31,833 nucleotides of DNA from a virus: positions 1 to 31,833 of IMG/VR virus record IMGVR_UViG_3300005882_000012; one strand, 5' to 3'. Both the position numbers and the translations under genes were made by a program. Under the pieces are notes generated by a model that made no database searches, was not told where the DNA came from, and saw only the letters and a list, made by a program, of their open reading frames with translations. Below are positions 14,104 to 22,898 of the stretch, piece by piece. Positions within the stretch are counted from its first letter, which is position 1. Each line of letters starts with the position of its first letter.

Positions 14104-14549
14104 ACACCCTAAGCCTGATCGCAAAATTAAAAGAAGTTTTTACCACAGATACAACCTTCCTGGCCTGGTGCACGGAGAATATCGGGGGGCGTCCAACATT
14201 GTATGTCGGGATGGATGACGCCAACCCGCCTGGCCGGGAAGATTATCCAATTGTGGGTATCACGGAAATCACATCAGAAGGTGAATCCGTGCGCGGGCAG
14301 GCTGATTTTACCCTTGAAGCTGGTTTCGGCATTGAGTCTGAGGTCATCACTGATGAATCAGCAATTAAATGCCGGACCTATACCGGTTTTACTTTGGCAG
14401 AATCTTTCCGGGTGGCCGGGCTTGCAGCTTTAAAGCGTGCAGCCCTGGGCAATATGACCGTGGAAGGCACCGGCCAGGTTAATTATCACCCGCTGTACGT
14501 CAGCGGCATGCGAATCAAAATATCAACTATCAACACAGGGAGAAACTAA
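14100..14549 (+). CDS. Tail terminator protein, gpU-like
   Basis: The protein has 149 residues (lambda gpU 131). It starts LSLIAKLKEVFTTDTTFLAW, contains PTLYVGMDDANPPGREDYP and EITSEGESVRGQADFTLEAG, and ends in a strand-rich region. The alpha/beta layout and the position between gpZ-like and tail-tube genes fit gpU, which caps the growing tail tube at the end that joins the head. The GTG start overlaps the previous gene by four bases. Confidence 0.6.
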   Translation: MNTLSLIAKLKEVFTTDTTFLAWCTENIGGRPTLYVGMDDANPPGREDYPIVGITEITSEGESVRGQADFTLEAGFGIESEVITDESAIKCRTYTGFTLAESFRVAGLAALKRAALGNMTVEGTGQVNYHPLYVSGMRIKISTINTGRN

Positions 14550-14550
14550 A

Positions 14551-15492
14551 ATGGGTGATGCACAAAGCTTTCTTGGTGCCGGGGATCTTTACATGGACCG
14601 GCTCGATGAAGACGGAACCAAAAACGGACTGGTGAAAGTGGGCGCGGCCCTGCTTTCCCTCCAGTCAAACGCGGAAATCAGGCAGGCCACATCAAAGGGC
14701 CGCGACGCTTACGGCCAGGTCATAGCATCTGCCACCATCGGTCAGCCCCCGGTGGTAAATGCGTCCATCACCCAGCTGGACCGGGTGGCCCTGGCAATGA
14801 ACTTTCTTGGAAACCTGGAAGATGTGGATGTATCTGCCGGATCTGTTGCAGCCGAAGAAATTACCGTGCAGAACCTGGACAGGTATTTTAGGCTTGCCAA
14901 GCGCAATATTGACGCCACAAGTGTTGTTGTGACCAGATCCGCCGGATCAGGCGCTACCGCATGGAGTTCTGAGGCCACAGTGGAAGAAGGTGCTTATTAT
15001 GTACCTCCATCCGGATCTGAAAACGATCATTTTTACAAGGTCACGACTGGCGGTACTGTCGGCACCACAGAACCCATATGGCCCACAGACGGCAGCACTG
15101 TTGAAGACGGCACAGCGGTTTTCCAGGACATGGGGCTGATTGAGGCGGCCGCAACCGATTTTGAAGTGATTGCCAGAACCGGCATGATCCGGGCTCTTTC
15201 CACCGGCAACATAGAGGCAGGCGAAACCCTGTCCATTGCCTATGATTATCTGGATGTCACCGGGGCAAAGGTCTTAGGCGCGGTACAGCCGACTATCAAG
15301 GCATATCTGTTCCTGGACGGCGTTAACAAAGTTGATGGCAAGGACGTTGAAGTTGAAGTTTGGGAAGCCCAGCTTCGGCCTACTTCGCCCGTTGACTTCC
15401 TGGCCGATGACTTTACCAGCCTCGAAATGGAAGGCACGCCAGTCACGCCGGCTGATAAGAGCAGCCCCTTTGTGATCACGTATATTGATTAA
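14551..15492 (+). CDS. Major tail tube protein, gpV-like, with inserted beta domain
   Basis: The protein has 313 residues; lambda gpV has 246. The two ends read as one tube domain: GAGDLYMDRLDEDGTKNGLV at 9-28 and AYLFLDGVNKVDGKDVEVEV at 251-270, then VWEAQLRPTSPVDFLADDFT. Residues about 145-196 look like an insertion of a small beta module with GAYYVPP, HFYKVTTGGTVGTTEPIWPT and EDGTAVFQDMG, a pattern that recurs in phage surface proteins and could be displayed on the tube exterior. Two bases separate it from the gpU-like gene; an inverted-repeat element follows it. Confidence 0.78.
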   Translation: MGDAQSFLGAGDLYMDRLDEDGTKNGLVKVGAALLSLQSNAEIRQATSKGRDAYGQVIASATIGQPPVVNASITQLDRVALAMNFLGNLEDVDVSAGSVAAEEITVQNLDRYFRLAKRNIDATSVVVTRSAGSGATAWSSEATVEEGAYYVPPSGSENDHFYKVTTGGTVGTTEPIWPTDGSTVEDGTAVFQDMGLIEAAATDFEVIARTGMIRALSTGNIEAGETLSIAYDYLDVTGAKVLGAVQPTIKAYLFLDGVNKVDGKDVEVEVWEAQLRPTSPVDFLADDFTSLEMEGTPVTPADKSSPFVITYID

Positions 15493-15498
15493 GCAGCA

Positions 15499-15592
15499 AG
15501 TGAGTTGTCAGTAGTGAGTTGCGAGTTGAAAGACGGCTCCGACTCACAACTGACAACTCATAACTCACTACTCACTACTCACTACTGGAGTC
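15499..15592 (+). repeat. Heptamer-based inverted-repeat element, copy 2
   Basis: The left arm at 15500-15528 (GTGAGTTGTCAGTAGTGAGT and on) is answered by a right side made of consecutive 7-base units: ACTGACA, ACTCATA, and three ACTCACT. CAACTCATAACTCACTACT matches the left-arm complement at 17 of 19 positions. The right end, CTACTGGAGT, supplies the ribosome-binding site of the GTG start at 15597. It shares GGCTCCGACTCAC with copy 3. Confidence 0.85.
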
Positions 15593-15596
15593 CAAA

Positions 15597-16019
15597 GTGG
15601 CAAGATTAGAAAAAACTATCACAATCAAAGGCCGGGGTCCGGTCACAGTCTACGAGCTTTCGGCAAAACAGATCCGTCAGATTGTTGATAAGCTCGAATC
15701 CATGGACGAAAAACAGATCCAGGAGCTTTTGGCCTGGTGCTCAACTGCCAGCTTGGATGAGATTCAGGAAATGTATCCATCTGAGATTCGGCAATTATAT
15801 GATGCCTGGGCGGAGGTGAACACTGATTTTTTGCACCTGATACGGACGGCAATGAAGCAGCCGGCCGTAAAGAATTTTCTGGAAAGCTTACTCGACGAAG
15901 GCTTGAAGAAAGCGTCTGCGACCTTATCGAGTATGGGCATGTCAATGCCTGGGAATACGGATATAGCTTTTTACTGGCCTGTCTCCGAAGATCAGGCAGA
16001 AGGGATGCCCGGCGATTAA
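15597..16019 (+). CDS. Tail assembly chaperone, zero-frame product (gpG analogue)
   Basis: This 140-residue helical protein starts with a strand pair (LEKTITIKGRGPVTVYELSA) followed by helices (KQIRQIVDKLESMDEKQIQE, then YDAWAEVNTDFLHLIRTAMK). Length equals lambda gpG, and it lies in the classic position between tail tube and tape measure. Such chaperones coat the tape measure before the tube polymerises. GTG 15597 has GGAGT six bases upstream. A second product is expected through a -1 shift (see 15827-16108). Confidence 0.75.
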   Translation: MARLEKTITIKGRGPVTVYELSAKQIRQIVDKLESMDEKQIQELLAWCSTASLDEIQEMYPSEIRQLYDAWAEVNTDFLHLIRTAMKQPAVKNFLESLLDEGLKKASATLSSMGMSMPGNTDIAFYWPVSEDQAEGMPGD

Positions 16020-16108
16020 TTGACACGGCCAGGGCCATGCGTGCGGCATTTACGGCGGACAGTAACGGCTGGAGAAGTTTTATTAACACTTTGGAAAAAC
16101 AGTTGTGA
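15827..16108 (+). CDS. -1 frame extension of the tail assembly chaperone (gpT analogue)
   Basis: The -1 frame is open from a TGA at 15824-15826 to a TGA at 16106-16108. It encodes ESVCDLIEYGHVNAWEYGYS, then FLLACLRRSGRRDARRLIDT, and ends in SFINTLEKQL, with the character of tail-chaperone T domains. It has no ribosome-binding site of its own. A perfect T TTT TTG heptamer in zero-frame phase lies at 15827-15833, giving a 170-residue fusion (79 plus 91 codons). The shift point could also be further downstream, because zero-frame residues 78-107 look genuine too, but no perfect heptamer was found there. Confidence 0.65.
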   Translation, partial: FFAPDTDGNEAAGRKEFSGKLTRRRLEESVCDLIEYGHVNAWEYGYSFLLACLRRSGRRDARRLIDTARAMRAAFTADSNGWRSFINTLEKQL

Positions 16109-16112
16109 AAAA

Positions 16113-16206
16113 ACAGTAGTGAGTTGTCAGTGGTCAGTAGTGAGCAAAACCGGCTCCGACTCACTGATTTAAACTCACTACTCACAACTCATAACTGAAA
16201 ACTGGG
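16113..16206 (+). repeat. Heptamer-based inverted-repeat element, copy 3
   Basis: The left side (CAGTAGTGAGTTGTCAGTGG at 16114-16133 and on) and the right side (ACTCACTACTCACAACTCAT at 16173-16192 and on) form imperfect inverted arms of the same 7-base units. The element begins five bases after the -1 frame stop of the tail chaperone. Its right end, AAAACTGGGGT, is the ribosome-binding site of the tape measure gene at 16213. Confidence 0.85.
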
Positions 16207-16212
16207 GTTCAC

Positions 16213-19200
16213 ATGGCGGCAAATAACAAATTCCAGATTATCATTGAGGCGGTCTCCCAGGGCTTTAAAGAGGTCCGGGCGGACATGAAAAACGCCCTTG
16301 GCAAAGGCAGTCAGGAAGCCACCGAAGAGATCAACCGCCTGAATCAGCGGCTCAAGGCCTTGGAGGCTGAAGCTGCGGCCACGCAGAACACCCTGGGCAA
16401 AATCCAGTCCTTCCGCAAGCTCAAAAACGAGTCCGCCGAGCTGTCTGCTGAATGGAAGACCACCGAGGCCCGCCTGGCAGAACTGGCCCGCCAGATCCGC
16501 ACAGCCGAAGGCGGCACAAAAACCCTGGAGCGGGAGTTTGAAAAGACCCGCAAACAGGCTGCAAAACTTAAAGAAGAATATCGTCAGAACGAGGCCGCCC
16601 TGCAATCTATGCGCAATGAGCTGGGAGAATCTGGCGTCCGTGTCAATGCTTTGTCAGCAGCACAGGTGCGGCTTAAAAAAGATCTCAATGCCACCCAGGC
16701 GGAAATCAAGCAGACCGGCACAGCGTTTAAATCAGCACAGAAACCTACCACTGGTTTTTTTACCAAAGCCCGCCAAGGTGCAGGCGCGTTTTCCCAGGAG
16801 CTTCAGAAAAACCGAAAAGCCGCCTCCGGGTGGTCAACAGCTTTAAAGGGCGCTTTTGCGGCAATCGGTATCCGGGAAGTTACGCGGGGGTTGTGGGATG
16901 CTGCCAGGCAAGGCCAGAGCCTCAATATCGCCTTTAAATCAATTTCCGGGTCCAGCGCTGCTGCAGCAGACGAACTGGAGTTTATTCGCGGTGTCACAGA
17001 TGAGCTCAAGCTTGAATTTTATTCTACAGCCGAATCTTATAAGGGAATTTTTGCAGCTGCTAAAAATACAACCCTGGAAGGTGAAGGCGTCCGCAAAATT
17101 TTTACTTCCGTGTCTGAAGCGGCAGCAGCTCTGCAGATGTCGGCCGATAATACCAGCGGCACACTGCGTGCTTTAACGCAGGTAATGAGTAAAGGCAAGG
17201 TCCAGGCTGAAGAATTGCGCGGCCAGATGGGTGAACGTCTTTATGGCGCTTTTACCATGGCTGCTGAAGGTATGGGCATTACCACAGAGCAGTTAGACCA
17301 AATGCTTGAGCGCGGTGAAGTGGTTGCAGATGAGTTCTTGCCCAGGTTTGCCAACATTCTATCCGAGCGTTATGGCAAAGCTGCCCGGGAAGCTGCAAGC
17401 GATACGGAAAACATGCAGGCGTCCATGAATGATTTTAAGACGACCTGGAAAGACCTGACTATTGAAATCGCCAAGTCCGGGTTTATCAAAACAGCAACAG
17501 ACACATTGCGGCGGCTGACTGCAACCCTAAAAGACCCTGAAACCAAGCAATCAATCACCGAGCTTACCTCCCTGATTTTTAAAATGATTGCCGCCGTGGT
17601 TGATATTACTGCCAAGTACGGCAAGTGGATATTGATTTTAGGCGGCGGTGGCATGGCTGTTAAAAAGCTGACAAACCTGATGCTAGCCCTAAATGCCGCA
17701 ATGCTCAAGGTTACTGGCGTGGGTATTATAACGTGGTTTAAAAAGTACATTGCCCAGGTCGACATAGCTATTATTAAAAACGGGGTCTTGGATAAAAGTT
17801 TTACAACGCTAAAAGGCACCATCGGCCTTGCAGCAGGGGCTCTTGGATCATTTTTCGCCGGCTGGCAGATCGGCAAGATGATCGGTGAAATTGATATTGT
17901 GGAGCGTGCCGTCCAGGGCATGTATGCCACTATTGATACATGGATCACCAAGGCAAGAATAAAATACCTGGAATTAAAAAAGGCATGGGAAAGCCTGTGG
18001 GGTGATGAGCAGGCAGTCAATGATATTAATAAGCGCATTGATCAGTTAAATCGGCATTTAGATGTTATTGATTTAACAAAAGATAAAATTAAAGAAATCG
18101 GCAAAGTCACAAAAGAAACAGCTGCTGACGCCAAACAAGCCGCCGAAGAAGAAGTGGCAGCCGAAGAAGACAAGCAAGCCGCCATCAAAAAAACCGAAGA
18201 GATCAAAAAACAATCCCATGATGAGAATTTAAAGCGCATCAATTCCGAGCTTGCAGCCCTGGAAGTGGCTTTGGATGAGCAGCAGGCAGACATTGAACTG
18301 GCCCTTGCTAAACGTGAAATATCTGAAAAGGAAGCATCAAAGCGGCGCATCCAGATTGAGATGGACGCTCAAAAGCAAAAGATCCAGGTATTAAAAGATG
18401 CCCTGGCCAAGGCTGATGAACTATTCAAGGATGACACGGAAGCTGCGGAAAAATATAAAAAGGAGCTTAACGAAAAGCTGCGTCAGGCTGAAATTGACCT
18501 TACCCGCATCATGGCAGCAGAACATAACCGGCGCAATCAAATAGCCGATGAAGCTGCACAGGCCCAGGCAGATGCTGCAAAAAAAGCAGCAGATAAGGAA
18601 GTTGAAGCTGCCAAAGGCGCAAGTGAGCAGAAAAAAGAGATTCGGCAAAACGATTTATTAACCCTGATTGAAGATCACGAGCGCCAGCTTGAATATATTG
18701 ATGCCCTGGAGCAGGAAGGCATCATCAAGCATCATGAGGCCCTGCAGCGCAAAATTCAGGCGGATCTCGAATTTGCCCGGGCCAAGGTTGAGCACACAAA
18801 AGAAGCTGTTGATAAAGCGGTTGAGCAGTACGGCCGGGAATCTGACGAATATAAAAAAGCCATTCAGGAAATGAAAGACGCCATGGGTGAACTGGCCGAA
18901 GCTGAAGACGAAGCTGAAGAGCGCCAGAAAGAAGCCCAGGAGTCTTACCAAAGCTGGGTTGCCTGGAAGATAAAAAAGATCAAGGAGCAGGCCCTTGGCT
19001 ATGATGAGCTGAACGCCAAGCTAAAAGAGCAGCAAAACCGCCTGGCCGACATACCGCGATCCACACCGTACGTTGTGTTGCTAAATCAGGTCAATCGTGT
19101 TGTGCAGGCCATGGAAGATTACGTCGAGCAGTTTGACCGGGTCCATGAGCGTGCAGAACGCGTGCTCGGGGTTCAGATTGATATTTCCAACACCTCCTTT

Positions 19201-21189
19201 GATGATTTGGTGGCCGGGGTTGAAGGCTTGCGCCAGAAGTTTGCCGACACCTACGAGCAGACCAAAGAAACTCGTGGCGGCATAGACGATATTAAAAACG
19301 GCATTACTCAATGGCGCAATGAGATATCAGATGCTGATGCCGCCATGGATGCTTATGCCAGCAGCGTCCAGGCTTATAACCGGGCATGGCAGAACCTGTT
19401 TTCAGACACTCCAAAGACCATTGCAGAGATCGAGGCTGCACTGGACTCTGTTGCCGGGTCTTATGATGACATGGTGTCTGCCGGTGCAGCCGCCATTGAC
19501 TCTTTAAAATCCAAATGGGACGAACTCGACGACAAGATCAAGAGCGTTGAGCAAACCATCCGGGATCTGCATAAAAATACAGCTGACACGATTCGGGATT
19601 TAAACCGGGATCTGATGTCTGATGAACAGGCCTGGCTCGACACCCGTAAGCAGGCCCATGAAGTTTATGCCCGTGCAGTGCAGGAAATGGAGCGGGGCAA
19701 CACCGAGTATGCAAAACAGCTTTTTGACGAAGCCCGCAACCTTGCCAAGTCTTTAGCTGTTGAGATTAAAGACACTGAAGGCAACACAATAAAAAGCCTG
19801 GAATCAACCACAGATGTTGCAATCAGCTTGCTAAACAAAATCATGTCCGCCCAGGAGTCCGGCCTTAAATCCTACATGACCAGCATGGAAAAGCAGCAAA
19901 ACGCCCTTGACCAGACCATTACAAAAGTATGGACCCGGCTTGATTCCACGGGCAGGCGGCTGGATGTTTTAAAGGGCAAGGCCATAGAATTTGGCAAGGA
20001 AGTCAACTCTTGGGAATACGGCGGCGGACGGGATTACCGTTTATTCCAGTTTGCCACAGGCGGCCCTGTGATCGGCCCTTCCCATGCAGCCGGGGGCGTG
20101 CCCATCGAGGCAGAGGGCGGGGAGTACATCCTGCCTAAAAACCGCGTCAAAGAGCTGGGTCTGCCGTTTTTGGAAGCCCTGCGGTCCGGCGCTGGAGCCA
20201 TGGCCCGGATGTTTCGGCCCAAGTTTGCCGAAGGGGGGCTGATTGATTGGGATGATGTTGGCAAGCTGCGGCTTGGGCACTGGAAAGCGGATGATTTTTA
20301 TCTAAATTCTCCCAACCCCAAATATCAGCAGTATAAATTCAACCGACTTTTCAGCCCGTTGATGGAAGACATCAAAGATGTGTTGCAAACACCCGGCCTG
20401 GTGACTCAAGAGGAAGCAGACAAGGCCCTGGACCTGGGCGAAGCGTTGAAAAGTTTTGATATGAGCGATAAAGCTCCGAAAGACCTATTAGAGCTTCTGC
20501 GGTCCCTCCAGCAGCTTTTTTCAGAAATACAGGCATCGCATAAAGAAAAAAAAGACGACAATCCAGATAATATGGAGGCGTTTCGCATATGGTCGCGTGG
20601 CGATGACTTGATTACTCAGCAGCTGCTCAAAAAAATCAATGAGCCGGTTAGCACCCTATCAAACATTATAAACGCTGCGACAACTGAAGCGCGCGATGAA
20701 AGAATTTCATCGTTTGCCGCCGGCGGCCCGGTAATAGGTCCGTCGCATTCGGCAGGCGGTGTGCCGGTGGAAGTGGAAGGCGGGGAGCACATCCAGCCAA
20801 AGCGCGTAGTCAAGCATTACGGCGCGGCCATCTTTGAGGCTTTCAGAAATTTCCGCATACCCAAAGATATATCAGATCAGCTTGCCCGGCCAATGCGCCG
20901 TTTTGCAGCAGGCGGCCCTGTGCTGCCGGACATGAAATCAAGAATCCAGACAGGCATAAACCGCATGGGCGCGGCAGTGTCCGCAGCCCCGGCAGGCAGG
21001 ATGGTATTTGCAGCAGGCGGCCCGGTGCCGTCAGCGTCAGGAGCCCCGGCAGGAGCCATAAGGCCGGATCAGGTCATCCAAGTTGATTTTAATTTTGGGG
21101 CAGGCCGCAAAGCTTCCGGGCAGTTTTCCGAAGCTGATGCGGGGGCCCTGGTCCGGTATTTAAAAGATGCACAAACGCGGTCTAATTAA
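16213..21189 (+). CDS. Tape measure protein
   Basis: The protein has 1658 residues, which would predict a tail of roughly 240-250 nm at about 1.5 angstrom per residue. An N-terminal coiled coil (about 25-185) is followed by the conserved tape-measure domain at about 215-400 (SMNDFKTTWKDLTIEIAKSG and preceding RGQMGERLYGAF). Hydrophobic segments at about 450-570 (MIAAVVDITAKYGKWILILG, LAAGALGSFFAGWQIG) may enter the host membrane during DNA injection. Long Lys/Glu/Ala coiled coils (about 600-950) follow. The C-terminus repeats FAxGGPV motifs five times, two of them extended as IGPSH..GGVP.E.EGGE. No lysozyme or peptidase motif was recognised. Confidence 0.92.
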   Translation: MAANNKFQIIIEAVSQGFKEVRADMKNALGKGSQEATEEINRLNQRLKALEAEAAATQNTLGKIQSFRKLKNESAELSAEWKTTEARLAELARQIRTAEGGTKTLEREFEKTRKQAAKLKEEYRQNEAALQSMRNELGESGVRVNALSAAQVRLKKDLNATQAEIKQTGTAFKSAQKPTTGFFTKARQGAGAFSQELQKNRKAASGWSTALKGAFAAIGIREVTRGLWDAARQGQSLNIAFKSISGSSAAAADELEFIRGVTDELKLEFYSTAESYKGIFAAAKNTTLEGEGVRKIFTSVSEAAAALQMSADNTSGTLRALTQVMSKGKVQAEELRGQMGERLYGAFTMAAEGMGITTEQLDQMLERGEVVADEFLPRFANILSERYGKAAREAASDTENMQASMNDFKTTWKDLTIEIAKSGFIKTATDTLRRLTATLKDPETKQSITELTSLIFKMIAAVVDITAKYGKWILILGGGGMAVKKLTNLMLALNAAMLKVTGVGIITWFKKYIAQVDIAIIKNGVLDKSFTTLKGTIGLAAGALGSFFAGWQIGKMIGEIDIVERAVQGMYATIDTWITKARIKYLELKKAWESLWGDEQAVNDINKRIDQLNRHLDVIDLTKDKIKEIGKVTKETAADAKQAAEEEVAAEEDKQAAIKKTEEIKKQSHDENLKRINSELAALEVALDEQQADIELALAKREISEKEASKRRIQIEMDAQKQKIQVLKDALAKADELFKDDTEAAEKYKKELNEKLRQAEIDLTRIMAAEHNRRNQIADEAAQAQADAAKKAADKEVEAAKGASEQKKEIRQNDLLTLIEDHERQLEYIDALEQEGIIKHHEALQRKIQADLEFARAKVEHTKEAVDKAVEQYGRESDEYKKAIQEMKDAMGELAEAEDEAEERQKEAQESYQSWVAWKIKKIKEQALGYDELNAKLKEQQNRLADIPRSTPYVVLLNQVNRVVQAMEDYVEQFDRVHERAERVLGVQIDISNTSFDDLVAGVEGLRQKFADTYEQTKETRGGIDDIKNGITQWRNEISDADAAMDAYASSVQAYNRAWQNLFSDTPKTIAEIEAALDSVAGSYDDMVSAGAAAIDSLKSKWDELDDKIKSVEQTIRDLHKNTADTIRDLNRDLMSDEQAWLDTRKQAHEVYARAVQEMERGNTEYAKQLFDEARNLAKSLAVEIKDTEGNTIKSLESTTDVAISLLNKIMSAQESGLKSYMTSMEKQQNALDQTITKVWTRLDSTGRRLDVLKGKAIEFGKEVNSWEYGGGRDYRLFQFATGGPVIGPSHAAGGVPIEAEGGEYILPKNRVKELGLPFLEALRSGAGAMARMFRPKFAEGGLIDWDDVGKLRLGHWKADDFYLNSPNPKYQQYKFNRLFSPLMEDIKDVLQTPGLVTQEEADKALDLGEALKSFDMSDKAPKDLLELLRSLQQLFSEIQASHKEKKDDNPDNMEAFRIWSRGDDLITQQLLKKINEPVSTLSNIINAATTEARDERISSFAAGGPVIGPSHSAGGVPVEVEGGEHIQPKRVVKHYGAAIFEAFRNFRIPKDISDQLARPMRRFAAGGPVLPDMKSRIQTGINRMGAAVSAAPAGRMVFAAGGPVPSASGAPAGAIRPDQVIQVDFNFGAGRKASGQFSEADAGALVRYLKDAQTRSN

Positions 21190-21196
21190 CCAGCAC

Positions 21197-21218
21197 GGGC
21201 GGACACACAGGTCCGCCC
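21197..21218 (+). repeat. REP-like GC hairpin
   Basis: GGGCGGAC and GTCCGCCC form a perfect 8-base-pair stem around ACACAG, followed by CCTACAG and no T-tract. The pattern resembles short dispersed palindromes found in many bacterial genomes. It lies between the tape measure stop and the next gene. Confidence 0.6.
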
Positions 21219-21254
21219 CTACAGAATAATTGCAACACTGAAGGGCAGGCAGAT

Positions 21255-22883
21255 ATGGCCGATATAACAGAATCCGATGTAAAGCTCTACAAATCAGAAG
21301 ACCAGACCGACACTGACACCGGCGGTGGGCGGATTTCCTCCAACGTTGTCGAGTCCGGCGTCATTAACAATTTATATGCCAACATTTCCCGCGTTGACCG
21401 GCTTCAGGGGCGCATCCAACCTAAAAAGGTGTTCCAGAAAATAGACTCTATCAATACCGGCGTTTATTCCGGTGCGCATCTGATTGTAAAGGACATGCCG
21501 CTGGATGAAAACGTGTCTGTGATCATGTTTGACACCGATGATCATAATGACAAACTGCCAGATATTGTTGACTATATGGAGAGCTATTACCAGGCATCAA
21601 CCCCGGTGGGCAATGCAGGTCTTGAATACGCGGTATCAGCAGGTGACCGGCAGCTGGTGTTTAAGATCCGGCACTACGAGTACACCCCGGAATACGACCG
21701 GGACGGCAAGCTGGTCTATCTTAAAAAAATTGATGCCAAGTACGCTTTTAACGCCACAGTCGGCGATCTGCTTTTGCTCGATGACGGGGAAGACACCACT
21801 GAGCATATCCACATTCAGGAGATGGAGCGCGTCACAGAGCACTTAGACGGTGCAGACGAAAAGCATTATTACACTGTTGAATATATTGTTGTTACGCTGT
21901 CTGCCGGGCTGCTAAACGCCTGGGCCAAGGATACTATACCCTACCGCACGAAAAGAAACGCGGCCTGGAAGGCATACGGCGCAATGATGCTGGCAGAAGA
22001 CGCAGCAGCAGAAGACACAGACATCGGCCTTGTGTCAACCAAGTCCCGGATCGCTCCGGTGATTTCCCGCAATATTGCCGTGTCTGACCAGGCTTTTTTC
22101 GGGCCTCCGACCATTGCAGACGATGTGGCCGCCGGTGCTGATGGCATTGAATGGACCCTGGACCAGGCTGAAGAAATCAACACGTCTGAATCCATAATAG
22201 CTATTGCCGGAAAAACATCTTATACGCACGTACTGGAAAACAAGCCGCTTAAGGCCTCAACCCTTGAGATCTGGTATCGCTCAAACCTTGGCTGGTTTGT
22301 GATCACAGAAACAGACGGCGTGCTTTCGGGTGACGGATCAGGCTCAGTGTCTGATGACGGGGTGCTGACATTTACGTTAAGTGATGCAGCAGATCCGGAT
22401 ACCCATATCATGCTGTTTTACACTCGTTCGCACAACCTAAATGAGGTTGTAAATATTCCGCTCACATCCCCTGATGTCACCTATGAGCAGACGCAGGTTG
22501 CTGTTGCATCTGAAACAGAAACAATTTCCGGCACCATAGAAGACGCCCCGGTTGAACCAGGTTTTGTACGTCTTTTTATAGATGAGGGTGCCGGGTGGGA
22601 GGAGTTCGGCACAGATGGCGGAGCGGGGGTAATTACTGGCGACAATATCAATGCCTGTGAATTTGATTATATTACCGGCCAGTGGGAGTTGACATTCCAG
22701 AGCTTCTACACTGCCGGGATAGTTTTGAAATGGGAGTATGTGCCTCGATCTACATCTTTCGCGAGCGAAAACGGGTCTTTACCAGTCGGCGTGTCTGCCG
22801 GAAGTGCGTCTTTTAATTTAAGCAGCCGGCCCATAGCTCCAGGGTCTGTGAGGGTCACAATAGCTGGGTATTATCGATATTAA
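21255..22883 (+). CDS. Tail-tip structural protein, upstream half of a probable split gene
   Basis: This 542-residue beta-rich protein has no recognised enzyme motif. The N-terminal half (residues 1-270) contains a mixed region with VDRLQGRIQPKKVFQKIDSI. The C-terminal half carries repeated modules of about 70-90 residues with the shape P..P..VR...D.G.G...GD...Y.TG...L.F.......I...Y: one near residues 335-395, one near 430-500, and a third that begins at SRPIAPGSVRVTIAG and stops at residue 542. The third module seems to be completed in the next gene, which is in the same frame after one TAA codon. It is probably a distal tail or baseplate component. Confidence 0.65.
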   Translation: MADITESDVKLYKSEDQTDTDTGGGRISSNVVESGVINNLYANISRVDRLQGRIQPKKVFQKIDSINTGVYSGAHLIVKDMPLDENVSVIMFDTDDHNDKLPDIVDYMESYYQASTPVGNAGLEYAVSAGDRQLVFKIRHYEYTPEYDRDGKLVYLKKIDAKYAFNATVGDLLLLDDGEDTTEHIHIQEMERVTEHLDGADEKHYYTVEYIVVTLSAGLLNAWAKDTIPYRTKRNAAWKAYGAMMLAEDAAAEDTDIGLVSTKSRIAPVISRNIAVSDQAFFGPPTIADDVAAGADGIEWTLDQAEEINTSESIIAIAGKTSYTHVLENKPLKASTLEIWYRSNLGWFVITETDGVLSGDGSGSVSDDGVLTFTLSDAADPDTHIMLFYTRSHNLNEVVNIPLTSPDVTYEQTQVAVASETETISGTIEDAPVEPGFVRLFIDEGAGWEEFGTDGGAGVITGDNINACEFDYITGQWELTFQSFYTAGIVLKWEYVPRSTSFASENGSLPVGVSAGSASFNLSSRPIAPGSVRVTIAGYYRY

Positions 22884-22898
22884 TGGAGGGCAATGATC

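Noticed and set aside
15906-15915. AAGAAAG as the frameshift site of the tail chaperone
   Set aside because: In zero-frame phase it does not allow both tRNAs to re-pair; T TTT TTG at 15827 does. It remains only a fallback if homologue alignment places the junction later.
20041-20280. Minus-strand ORFs opposite the tape measure C-terminus
   Set aside because: They are antisense shadows of the glycine- and proline-coding FAxGGPV repeats with no independent signals.
21197-21225. Rho-independent terminator after the tape measure gene
   Set aside because: The hairpin is good but is followed by CCTACAG rather than a T-run, and the late operon continues.
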